From positions 1 through 8,692 of the forward strand of contig CACXAK010000106.1 in the NCBI GenBank assembly GCA_902765655.1: 8,692 nt of DNA, written 5' to 3'. A model generated the notes under the pieces. The model saw only the letters and a program-made list of their open reading frames with translations. It was not told the origin of the DNA and ran no database searches. Below are positions 1 through 6,679 of this stretch, one piece after another (position 1 is the first letter of the stretch; each line of letters opens with the position of its first letter). Origin of the DNA: an uncultured bacterium. GTDB taxonomy: Bacteria; Cyanobacteriota; Vampirovibrionia; Gastranaerophilales; Gastranaerophilaceae. Position numbers and translations under genes: made by a program.

Positions 1-127
1 GCAGAGAAATCAAAAAGAAATTAACAATCTTGTCAATAATGCTGTTCAGAATATATTATTAAACAAGAGCAAAACAGAAGAAATCTTGAACGAACTTGAT
101 AAAAATGTGGAATTATTGGCAAAATAA
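1..127 (+). CDS. C-terminal end of an upstream protein, possibly an ABC transporter sugar-binding protein
   Basis: The frame starting at base 2 is open from the window edge to TAA at 125-127 and gives 41 residues. The tail is polar and helical, ending in 'EELNELDKN'-like heptads (actual ending ILNELDKNVELLAK). The pattern of an Asn/Gln-rich stretch, a short hydrophobic turn, then a helix ending in LLAK resembles the C-terminus of family 1 extracellular solute-binding proteins of sugar ABC transporters. That identification rests on a short tail and is tentative. A dehydrogenase gene follows 45 bp downstream on the same strand, so the two may be co-transcribed, which would suit a carbohydrate or polyol locus. 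The start and most of the gene lie outside the window. Confidence 0.55.
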   Translation, partial: QRNQKEINNLVNNAVQNILLNKSKTEEILNELDKNVELLAK

Positions 128-172
128 GTGGAATGCAGTCCGGTACAGGTACACCGATAAGAAGGAGAAAAT

Positions 173-1225
173 ATGAAAGCATTAGTATTTGATAATGAAT
201 TAAAATTAGTTGATAATTATGAAAAACCGATTCCGCAAGCGGGTGAAGCACTTGTGCGTGTCACAATGGCAGGAATCTGTAATACCGACTATGAAATCAC
301 CAAAGGTTACATGGGTTATGTCGGAATTTTAGGTCACGAAGCCGTTGGGATAGTTGAAGATGTAAATATAAACTGTCATTCTGAGGCGAATAAACAGGAG
401 ATTCTTCGCTCCGCTCAGAATGACACCAAAGCCGAAGAATCTTCTAACCGTGCAAATTTTAAACATCCGCTTATCGGTAAGCGTGTTGTGCCTGAAATCA
501 GTTACGGTTGTAAAGATCCTAATTGCGAATGGTGTGCAAAGAAAAATTACCGTCATTGCCCAAACAGACACACACTTGGTATTTGGCGTAAAGACGGGGT
601 TTTTGCACAATATTTTACTATGCCTGTTGAAGTTTTGTTTGAGGTTCCCGATAATGTTCCTGATACTCAGGCAGTATTCGTTGAACCGCTTGCTGCTGCT
701 TTGGAAATTAATGAACAATTACATATTAAGCCGATGGATAAAGTTGTGGTACTTGGTGATGGCAAATTGGGTTTGATTACTGCTTTGGCTCTGAACGCAC
801 AAAATCTTAATGTTATTTTGGTAGGCAAGCATCAAAATAAACTGGATATTGCAAAAGCTCAGGGGGTAAAAACATCATTGCTGAATGATTTTCCGATTGA
901 GAAAAAATATGATGTTGTTGTGGAAGCAACAGGAAGTGTTAATGGTTTTGAAACATCGCTTGCCCTTACAAAACCAAGAGGAGTTTTGGTATTAAAAAGC
1001 ACCGTTGCAACAGGAAAAGAATTAAATCTTGCTCCGATAGTTATCGACGAAATTACGGTTCTCGGTTCAAGATGCGGTCAATTCCCTCCTGCATTACGGC
1101 TTTTGGAATCTCAGAAAGTTGATTTTTCACCGTTAATTTCAGGAATTTATTCTATCGATGACGCAGAAAAAGCTTTCGAAAAGAATAAAGAAAAAGATAC
1201 TCTTAAAGTTCTTTTGAAAATGTAA
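173..1225 (+). CDS. Zinc-dependent medium-chain alcohol dehydrogenase family protein with an in-frame repeat insertion
   Basis: Predicted cytosolic NAD(P)-dependent oxidoreductase of the medium-chain (MDR) superfamily, 350 residues. The N-terminal GroES-like domain shows the catalytic zinc ligands: Cys36 in GICNTDYE, then His55-Glu56 in GHEAVG. Four cysteines (113, 118, 121, 129) form the structural zinc lobe. EPLAAA at 171-176 precedes the Rossmann fold, whose glycine motif is GDGKLG (195-200). The start is ATG 173 with AAGGAG at 162-167. The linker between GHE and the KRVVPEIS strand is about 25-30 residues longer than usual, because bases 374-425 are a palindromic repeat translated as residues 68-85. 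All zinc and nucleotide motifs remain, so the protein may still work. The substrate cannot be told from sequence; it resembles threonine- or polyol-dehydrogenase-like members. It ends 3 bp from the convergent TPR gene. Confidence 0.9.
   Translation: MKALVFDNELKLVDNYEKPIPQAGEALVRVTMAGICNTDYEITKGYMGYVGILGHEAVGIVEDVNINCHSEANKQEILRSAQNDTKAEESSNRANFKHPLIGKRVVPEISYGCKDPNCEWCAKKNYRHCPNRHTLGIWRKDGVFAQYFTMPVEVLFEVPDNVPDTQAVFVEPLAAALEINEQLHIKPMDKVVVLGDGKLGLITALALNAQNLNVILVGKHQNKLDIAKAQGVKTSLLNDFPIEKKYDVVVEATGSVNGFETSLALTKPRGVLVLKSTVATGKELNLAPIVIDEITVLGSRCGQFPPALRLLESQKVDFSPLISGIYSIDDAEKAFEKNKEKDTLKVLLKM
374..425. repeat. Palindromic repeat inserted inside the dehydrogenase gene
   Basis: Perfect 12-bp inverted repeats TGTCATTCTGAG (374-385) and CTCAGAATGACA (414-425) enclose a 28-bp centre. 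A second nested inverted repeat, GATTCTTCG (400-408) and CGAAGAATC (433-441), suggests that the element or its flank runs to about 444. The translated core 'ILRSAQNDT' is one I recall from small palindromic repeats scattered through many bacterial genomes and occasionally read through in proteins. Here the reading frame is kept across it. Confidence 0.8.
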
Positions 1226-1228
1226 TTT

Positions 1229-2821
1229 CTAATCAAATAGGGCATTTATTTTATCAATAATATCCTGTGGCTCAATTTCGCAGGTGACTTTATTGACATC
1301 CTGTGCGATTTGATAAAGTTTTGCCGCTTCAATTTTATCACCTGTAATAGCAATAGAGCGGGCAAGATTAAAATGCGCAAGAGCATAATTCGGGTTATGC
1401 TCAACTGCTTTTTTAAACATTTCTATTGCAGATGCAACACGTCCCAAATCATCAAGATAAATTACTCCCAAATTATTATAAGCAATTGCGTATGTTTCAT
1501 CATACTCAATTGCATGTTTATATTCGCGGATTGCCTCCTGTGTATCACCTTTGCCCCAATATAAAAATCCCAAATTACAGTGAATTTTTGCATTTTTAGG
1601 GTCAAGTTCAAGTGCGTTACGATAAACAGTCAGAGCATTTTCAAAATCTTCTTTATCATAAAAAGCACTGCCTAAATTCACATAAATATCAATATCTTCA
1701 GGTGTCAGCAGGTACGCGCTCTGATAAGATGTAATCGCCGCATCAATATCTTTTTTTGCTTCCTGAAATACGAATCCCAGAGTTTGATTAACAACACTTG
1801 TCCATTCTTTACTAGGGTTCAGGGTAATTGCGGTCTGAAAATGAGAAACCGCACCATCAACGTCCCCTTTTATATATAAAATATTTGCAAGATTTGAGTG
1901 GAATTCAGGCATATTTGGCATAATCTGAATTAATTTATTATAAATTTCAACCGCATTATCATAATCTCCCAAATCTTCGTAAGCTCTGCACAAATGACGA
2001 TATGCAGGAATATTTAAGCTGTCAAGCCAAATAGCCATTTTGTATTCTGTTATTGCATCCTCAAATCTTCCCAATGAAGAATAAATATCCCCCAAAAGGC
2101 AATATAAAGGAACAAATCCGGGCGCCTTATCTACTGCTTCGATATAAATATCAATCGCATTATCAATACCTTTTGTCTGTACTGCAAGGTAGCCCTTAAA
2201 TAATATCGGTAAAAATTTTGCGTAAGATAAAGATTCTTTTACTCTTTTTAATGCCTCTATATCGAACGGTAATGTCAAAATAGACATTATATTTTCATAA
2301 AATGCTAATATTTTGTTTTTAAAAATTCTGAATGATGAAACCTGATACAAACTTTTTAATAAATTATGAGCACATGAGCTTGCAAGTGGGGAATATTTTA
2401 CTGCAAGTTTTGCATTATCCATAGCATCTGTAAATCTCGCTTTTTTTGTATAAGTTTCAGCAAGCATATAATATGCCTTGGCATACTTAGGATTTTTTTT
2501 AATTGCGGTATTAAAATAATTTACCGCTTTATCCAAATCCCCTTTGTGGTATTGGGCTATCCCGATTTTGTAATATAGCTCAGGTGTTTCAACAGATTCA
2601 AGCGCCATTTGATATTCTGTTATCGCTTCATCAATATATTGACTTGATGAATATATATCAAGATGCCATGCGAGGTATAAATCGCCTAAACGTAAATGCA
2701 GCTGGGCATTTGTCGGATCTTTTGCAAGTCCGACCTGACATAGTTCAATTGCAGATTTTACGTTTCCTGTTTTAACTTCTTTTGCTATTTTTTTATCTAA
2801 TATGCTTGTATCGTTTTTCAT
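1229..2821 (-). CDS. Tetratricopeptide repeat protein
   Basis: This 530-residue protein is built almost entirely of TPR helices, a scaffold for protein-protein contacts. Repeats are visible in two blocks: about residues 5-148 (for example PELYYKIGIAQYHKGDLDKA, 80-99) and about 205-510, with typical W/LG/Y/A/P spacing such as IHCNLGFLYWGKGDTQEAIR. I count about eleven repeats. The blocks are joined by a non-TPR, Phe/Leu-rich linker (about 150-200). There is no signal peptide, transmembrane segment or enzymatic domain, so a cytosolic adaptor role is the most that can be inferred. The start is ATG at 2821-2819 with only a weak purine leader (AAAGAG). It diverges from the small zinc-ribbon gene and converges with the dehydrogenase, so it is probably transcribed alone. 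It ends with TAG. Confidence 0.88.
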   Translation of the reverse strand: MKNDTSILDKKIAKEVKTGNVKSAIELCQVGLAKDPTNAQLHLRLGDLYLAWHLDIYSSSQYIDEAITEYQMALESVETPELYYKIGIAQYHKGDLDKAVNYFNTAIKKNPKYAKAYYMLAETYTKKARFTDAMDNAKLAVKYSPLASSCAHNLLKSLYQVSSFRIFKNKILAFYENIMSILTLPFDIEALKRVKESLSYAKFLPILFKGYLAVQTKGIDNAIDIYIEAVDKAPGFVPLYCLLGDIYSSLGRFEDAITEYKMAIWLDSLNIPAYRHLCRAYEDLGDYDNAVEIYNKLIQIMPNMPEFHSNLANILYIKGDVDGAVSHFQTAITLNPSKEWTSVVNQTLGFVFQEAKKDIDAAITSYQSAYLLTPEDIDIYVNLGSAFYDKEDFENALTVYRNALELDPKNAKIHCNLGFLYWGKGDTQEAIREYKHAIEYDETYAIAYNNLGVIYLDDLGRVASAIEMFKKAVEHNPNYALAHFNLARSIAITGDKIEAAKLYQIAQDVNKVTCEIEPQDIIDKINALFD

Positions 2822-2897
2822 AACTGCTCTTTACATCATTTTAATTAATTATGTGCAAAAAATCAAGTAAATTACAAAATACAACAAACATCCGTTA

Positions 2898-2926
2898 TGG
2901 ACTTATATTGTCAAACATGATATAAT
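2898..2926 (+). promoter_or_regulatory. Extended -10 promoter of the small Cys-rich gene
   Basis: A consensus -10 TATAAT lies at 2921-2926, preceded by TG one base upstream (2918-2919), giving an extended -10. A partial -35, TGGACT, sits at 2898-2903 with 17-bp spacing. The start point would fall near 2933, leaving a leader of about 17 nt that holds AGGAGG at 2937-2942. TTGTCA (2908-2913) and TGACAA (2929-2934) form an inverted repeat around the -10 and could be a repressor site. Confidence 0.65.
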
Positions 2927-2949
2927 TCTGACAAACAGGAGGTTTCAAA

Positions 2950-3114
2950 ATGGCAAGATTAATCAGACCAACATTAGCTATAAGGTGCGTACAATCAGGA
3001 TGTAAGTGTTTATTTGAAGTAGCTCAGGTTGAAGACGGAAAACAACAGGAAGTTATTTGTCCTCAATGCGGTGAACACTACGTTTATCCGATTTATGACG
3101 AAGAAAATAAGTAG
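2950..3114 (+). CDS. Small Cys-rich zinc-ribbon-like protein (54 aa)
   Basis: A 54-residue ORF starts at ATG 2950, 7 bp after a perfect AGGAGG and behind a good promoter. It ends in TAG followed directly by two TAA codons. The protein has five cysteines: Cys13, Cys18 and Cys20 near the N-terminus (CVQSGCKC) and Cys37/Cys40 in CPQCG. The CPQCGEHY knuckle is typical of a zinc ribbon, and a first pair 17-24 residues upstream would complete a four-Cys site. It has no membrane segment. I do not recognise the family; a nucleic-acid- or protein-binding zinc ribbon is plausible. The strong translation signals and the Cys spacing argue that it is real despite its size. The gene sits alone between the divergent TPR gene and a palindromic repeat. 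Confidence 0.8.
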   Translation: MARLIRPTLAIRCVQSGCKCLFEVAQVEDGKQQEVICPQCGEHYVYPIYDEENK

Positions 3115-3117
3115 TAA

Positions 3118-3303
3118 TAAAGGCACTAAGATACTAGGGCGCTAAGAAGGTAGAATTGCAGGTTGGACATACTTGACCACAAATTAAGTCGTTAAGTTCT
3201 TTACAGCGATTAATTATTTTCTATATAGTGCTATTATTACTAATATTAATAACTTGAAACAAACTTAGTGCCATAGTATCTCAGTGTTCTAGCGCCTTTA
3301 TAT
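3118..3303. repeat. Large imperfect inverted repeat (MITE-like palindromic element)
   Basis: Left arm 3124-3146 and right arm 3264-3286 match as inverted repeats at 20 of 23 positions. The match continues weakly outwards, with AAAGGC at 3119-3124 and GCCTTT at 3294-3299. The roughly 117-bp centre is AT-rich, with TTAAG/CTTAA-type fragments and no ORF. Arms of the type 'GGCACTAAGATACTAGGGCGCTAAG' recall dispersed palindromic repeats seen in other bacterial genomes. No transposase is encoded, so it would be a non-autonomous or passive repeat. It ends about 35 bp before the radical SAM start codon and supplies a possible -10 (TATAAT, 3301-3306). Confidence 0.7.
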
Positions 3304-3338
3304 AATACGAACTATTATCCTATCGACCTCATAAAATT

Positions 3339-4235
3339 ATGTTTAATAATACTGATAAAAGATACAACCAATTTAGTGCATATTTAAAAAATCGTTTCGG
3401 AGCAAAGGTTTATAAAATTACAATTGATGCTGGCTTTTCATGCCCAAATCGAGACGGAACAATCTCTAAAGGCGGTTGTATTTTTTGTGATGACTCGGGG
3501 AGTTTTTCTCAGGCACACTCAAACTTGTTATCCATTGAAAATCAGGTTCTTGAGGGGGTTAAAACATTATCTGCACGATTTAAAGCACAAAAATTTATGT
3601 CGTATTTTCAGGCATACACAAATACTTATCGTCCTGTTAATGAACTTGAAAAGATATATAGTGCATCATTAAATCATCCGGATGTTGTCGGAATTTCCAT
3701 CGGAACTCGTCCTGATTGTGTTGATGAAGATAAACTGAATTTAATTTCAGACATTTCAAAAGATTATTATACCTGGCTTGAATATGGTTTACAATCAACA
3801 CATGACAAGACGTTGTTAAGAATTAATCGCGGGCATGATTATGATTGTTTTTTGCGTGCTTATGAAAAAACAAAAGAAAAGGGAATAAATGTTTGTGTGC
3901 ATGTAATTTTTGGATTGTGAACAGCGCAAAGACTTGCAAATTTGGGAATTGACGGGATAAAAATTCACATGTTGTGCGCATTAAAAGGAACTAAACTTGC
4001 GCATATGTATGAAAATAATGAAATAGATTTCATGAGTGAAGATGAATATGTAAATTTATGTTGTGATTTTTTGGAACTTCTCCCAAAAACAACGACAATT
4101 CACCGGCTTGCAGGGAACGGATTTCGCAAAACTTTGATAGCTCCGAGATGGCTTGGCGCCAAGCTTGATTGTCTGAATAAAATTTACAGAGAATTTGTAA
4201 AACGAGATACATATCAGGGCGCAAAATTTAATTAA
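3339..4235 (+). pseudogene. YhcC/YtqA-type radical SAM protein gene, interrupted by an in-frame TGA
   Basis: Both halves match one radical SAM family (TIGR01212-like; E. coli YhcC, B. subtilis YtqA). The first half (193 codons, 3339-3920) holds the cluster motif C35-x11-C47-x2-C50 in GFSCPNRDGT...GGCIFC, YFQAYTNTY (89-97), GTRPDC (122-127) and INRGHD (162-167). TGA at 3918-3920 follows VIFGL. The same frame then resumes with TAQRLANLGIDGIKIH and runs to TAA at 4235 with the family's C-terminal motif (HRLAGNGFRKTLIAP). Intact members carry about ten residues beginning PGE between 'GL' and this point; here one stop codon replaces them, so roughly nine codons are missing as well. That segment forms part of the SAM-binding site, so the gene is probably inactive. 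There is no clear ribosome site before ATG 3339. A TTG at 3942 could start a fragment but has no obvious leader. Confidence 0.8.
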
Positions 4236-4275
4236 TTATTTTATACTATTTTTGGGTTAAAACTCTTTACAAACG

Positions 4276-4284
4276 TGTTATAAT
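4276..4284 (+). promoter_or_regulatory. Extended -10 promoter of the two-gene unit
   Basis: TGT followed by TATAAT (4279-4284) is an extended -10. No convincing -35 lies 16-18 bp upstream (TTAAAA at 4257 is the best). The 19 bases TTTACAAACGTGTTATAAT resemble the promoter at 2908-2926. Transcription from here gives a leader of roughly 105 nt before ATG 4397, which has GGAG at 4385-4388. Confidence 0.6.
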
Positions 4285-4396
4285 GTGAAATAATGTAGTC
4301 GTAGGAATGTAACAATTTGTGAAGCATGTAGCAAAATTTTTTTTCTGCGTATTTTATTAAAAACAACTGAAATTAAAGTAGTGTGGAGAATTTAAT

Positions 4397-4996
4397 ATGT
4401 TAACAGTTCAATCAGTGTCAATGGGCCAACCTCAAAAGGTTTCTTTCAAACAGAGTAATGAAAGAAGAGCTTATGAAGAAGAACGTGCATTTTATGAACA
4501 ACAAAAAGAAGAGTTGGAAGGTTTGTTATCAGATCAAAGGTTACCAAAAGGAATGCGCAAGTTCCTGAATGTAGCAAATATTATTACTGATGGTTTAATT
4601 GCCGGCTTTACTGTTGCATGTGCAACAATCGCAAGTGCTACATGCGGTAAGAACACATATGCACGGCTTACTAAAAATAAGATGGTTCAAAGTGCTGTTA
4701 ACGGATTTGCCCCGATGGGAGAATATATTTCAAAAGGATTTAAAACTGCAAAACATTTTGCTGCAGATATGGCAAGAAAATTGTTTGGAGCTGAAAAAGG
4801 GCAAAAAATTGTTGATATTGCAAAATCATTTATAGAAAAAACAAAAAAATTCTTTGATAAAATTAACCCGTTTAAAACAACCGAAGTGTTTGATAAAGCA
4901 GCTGCAAGAACTGCAACCGGTTTAGGGGTTGGTGCAGGTGCAGCAAGTGCATATGCAAAAACAGTAGAAAAAGCAGAACAAGGCGGTGAAGAATAA
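4397..4996 (+). CDS. Unknown 199-aa protein with hydrophobic segments; first gene of a coupled pair
   Basis: I do not recognise the family. It starts at ATG 4397 with GGAG 8 bp upstream. The N-terminus (VSMGQPQKVSFKQ, about 7-19) looks like the short 'SFK/SFG' leader I associate with proteins of Gastranaerophilales-type bacteria. Next come a charged Glu-rich stretch (22-45), a hydrophobic segment at about 57-82 (NVANIITDGLIAGFTVACAT) long enough to span a membrane, and an amphipathic Lys/Phe-rich region (100-160). Near the end is a Gly/Ala-rich segment (TGLGVGAGAASAYA, 174-187) with glycine-zipper spacing. There is no cleavable signal peptide. The stop TAA overlaps the next gene's ATG by one base (TAATG), so the two products are probably made together. 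A membrane-associated role is an inference from hydrophobicity only. Confidence 0.75.
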   Translation: MLTVQSVSMGQPQKVSFKQSNERRAYEEERAFYEQQKEELEGLLSDQRLPKGMRKFLNVANIITDGLIAGFTVACATIASATCGKNTYARLTKNKMVQSAVNGFAPMGEYISKGFKTAKHFAADMARKLFGAEKGQKIVDIAKSFIEKTKKFFDKINPFKTTEVFDKAAARTATGLGVGAGAASAYAKTVEKAEQGGEE

Positions 4997-5481
4997 TGGA
5001 AACAATCGTCAGACCTCAATATTTCCATCATAATAATCTGACACCGGAGCAAAGAGCTCAAAGACGTCATGAAACTCAGGAAGTTGCTGCAGGTGTTGGG
5101 GCTGCAGGTGTAACCGCTCATGTCGGGGCAACAAGGTATGCCGGCCGTCAGGGTTCTATGGGTATGCTGCGTAATATGTATGAAAAGATGATTAGAACAT
5201 CTAAAGTTACTGCGCAAAATAATGAGCTTGCAACAGGGATATGGGCGAAATTGGTTCGTGACACAAAACGTTTCAGCAGCCACGCAATGAAACAGCTTAA
5301 AAATTTCGAAAATATGAAATTCATCGGTCCTATAATTAAAAGCCCGATTACAAAGAAATTAACAGGAGCCTTTGGTGCTGTAACGGCAGTATTCGTTCTT
5401 ATTTCCGGATTAAGCGATGCATCTAAGAACGGTAAAATCGCTGTTGCTGATTTGAAAGAAAAACTTGATTTGGCAGCTTAA
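4996..5481 (+). CDS. Unknown 161-aa protein with hydrophobic segments; second gene of the coupled pair
   Basis: I do not recognise the family. ATG 4996 shares its A with the preceding TAA, and GGCGGTGAAG in the upstream coding sequence may serve as ribosome site, so translational coupling is likely. The protein opens with a polar, His/Arg-rich stretch. A Gly/Ala-rich hydrophobic patch follows (AAGVGAAGVTAHVGATRYAG, 31-50), then a basic helical middle (55-105). A clear hydrophobic segment lies at about 122-139 (LTGAFGAVTAVFVLISGL), and it ends in a charged helix. Its Gly/Ala-rich patch resembles the C-terminal one of the upstream protein, which suggests that the two pair in a membrane. A hairpin begins 20 bp after the stop and probably ends this transcript. 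Confidence 0.73.
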   Translation: METIVRPQYFHHNNLTPEQRAQRRHETQEVAAGVGAAGVTAHVGATRYAGRQGSMGMLRNMYEKMIRTSKVTAQNNELATGIWAKLVRDTKRFSSHAMKQLKNFENMKFIGPIIKSPITKKLTGAFGAVTAVFVLISGLSDASKNGKIAVADLKEKLDLAA

Positions 5482-5500
5482 AATATAAATTGAAATATAA

Positions 5501-5538
5501 AAAAAATCGTGCTAAGTTAATCTTATGCACGATTTTTT
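5501..5538 (+). terminator. Strong hairpin and T-tract terminator overlapping the folP start codon
   Basis: AAAAAATCGTGC (5501-5512) pairs perfectly with GCACGATTTTTT (5527-5538). The stem continues inwards with TAAG/CTTA (5513-5516 and 5522-5525) around a 5-nt loop, with T5526 bulged. The A- and T-tracts on the two sides make it a candidate terminator in both directions. The folP ATG (5525-5527) lies inside the structure, so it could also hide the start codon or attenuate folP. Confidence 0.75.
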
Positions 5539-6679
5539 AATAAAACAAATTTATACAAAAAATATTGAAGCAGAATTGATAAATATCGGTTATGATAGTT
5601 CTTATGCCTTTAAAGGAAAAGAAAAATTCGAATATAAAAATTTTAAAATTTTTGGAATTACACCTGCTCAAGGTAATATTCTAAAACAGCTTGCTCTATC
5701 TGTCGGGGCGGATTGTGCGACTCATAAACAAGTTATAACAGGGAAAGCGGAATTATCCGATTGTATTTTGGGTGGAAGTATTTCGCAACTCAAAATAATT
5801 GCAAAAAAACTTCAACTACAGCCATTCGGTTTAAAAGATTTGGGGATACAAATTGAAAATCTTTTTAATAATTTTGCAAAGTCAGAAAAAACAAGAATTG
5901 TCGGGATTTTAAATGTTACTCCGGATTCATTTTCAGATGGTGGAAAATATGAAACTACCGGTAGTGCAGTTGTGCATTTGCATGAATTAATAGATGACGG
6001 TGCAGACATAATCGATATAGGAGCGGAGTCTACAAAACCGGGAGCGCAAGCTGTAAATGAAGACGAACAGTTAAAAAGAATTATACCTGTTTTAAATTAT
6101 ATAAAAGAAAATAATATTAAAATTCCTATAAGTATTGATACAAGAAATTCTCGTGTTGCAAGTGAGTGTATAAAATGCGGAGTATCAATAATAAATGATG
6201 TTTCAGGATTAGATTTTGATGATAATATGGTAAAAATTATTGCGCAAAATCCGAATGTAAAAATTGTAATTCAACATTCGCAGGGTACCCCTCAAACAAT
6301 GCAAGTTAATCCTCATTATGAAAATCTGACGGATGATATTTTTAAATCTCTTAATAATAAAATTAGTTATGCAATTTCAGAAGGGATAAAAAAAGAAAAC
6401 ATTATTATTGATGCGGGAATTGGTTTTGGCAAAACAAGAGAACAAAACTTTGAAATAATTCGCCGCTGGAAAGAATTTAAAACATTAGGTTGTCCCGTTA
6501 TGCTTGGTATTTCAAGAAAGAGTCTTTTAAATATTCCAAACAGTCCGAACGAAGAAAAAGATATTTATACGTTGGCGCTTAACAGCATTTTAATAAATGA
6601 AAATATTGACTACATCAGGGTGCATAATGTAAAAATACACAAGCAATTACTTGATATTCTTTACGGTACGGGGTCATAA
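5525..6679 (+). CDS. folP: Dihydropteroate synthase with N-terminal extension domain
   Basis: Condenses 6-hydroxymethyl-dihydropterin diphosphate with p-aminobenzoate in folate synthesis; it is a cytosolic TIM-barrel enzyme and the sulfonamide target. The barrel starts at about residue 123 with IVGILNVTPDSFSDGG (Asn130). Further motifs are DIGAESTKPGA (164-174), SIDT (203-206), INDVSG (223-228), QGTPQTMQ (253-260), IIDAGIGFGKT (294-304), GISRKS (328-333) and IRVHNV (364-369). The usual RVHD reads RVHN here, and the usual MHMQGTP reads QHSQGTP. Residues 1-120 form the extra domain found in DHPS of many anaerobes (ITPAQGNILKQLALSVGAD and LQPFGLKDL), which explains the 384-residue length. An in-frame stop at 5513-5515 excludes an earlier start. 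ATG 5525 has no clear ribosome site and lies in a hairpin. The last 19 bp overlap convergent yidD. Confidence 0.95.
   Translation: MHDFLIKQIYTKNIEAELINIGYDSSYAFKGKEKFEYKNFKIFGITPAQGNILKQLALSVGADCATHKQVITGKAELSDCILGGSISQLKIIAKKLQLQPFGLKDLGIQIENLFNNFAKSEKTRIVGILNVTPDSFSDGGKYETTGSAVVHLHELIDDGADIIDIGAESTKPGAQAVNEDEQLKRIIPVLNYIKENNIKIPISIDTRNSRVASECIKCGVSIINDVSGLDFDDNMVKIIAQNPNVKIVIQHSQGTPQTMQVNPHYENLTDDIFKSLNNKISYAISEGIKKENIIIDAGIGFGKTREQNFEIIRRWKEFKTLGCPVMLGISRKSLLNIPNSPNEEKDIYTLALNSILINENIDYIRVHNVKIHKQLLDILYGTGS

Noticed and set aside
329..718. 129-aa minus-strand frame with 'VILSGAKNLL'
   Set aside because: It is the antisense of the dehydrogenase and of the palindromic repeat; this peptide arises whenever that repeat is translated in reverse.
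4687..5283. 198-aa minus-strand open frame opposite the two-gene unit
   Set aside because: It is a shadow: the plus-strand genes have ribosome sites, a promoter and coupled stops, while this frame crosses both genes, has no leader and has an atypical Cys/Ser-rich composition.
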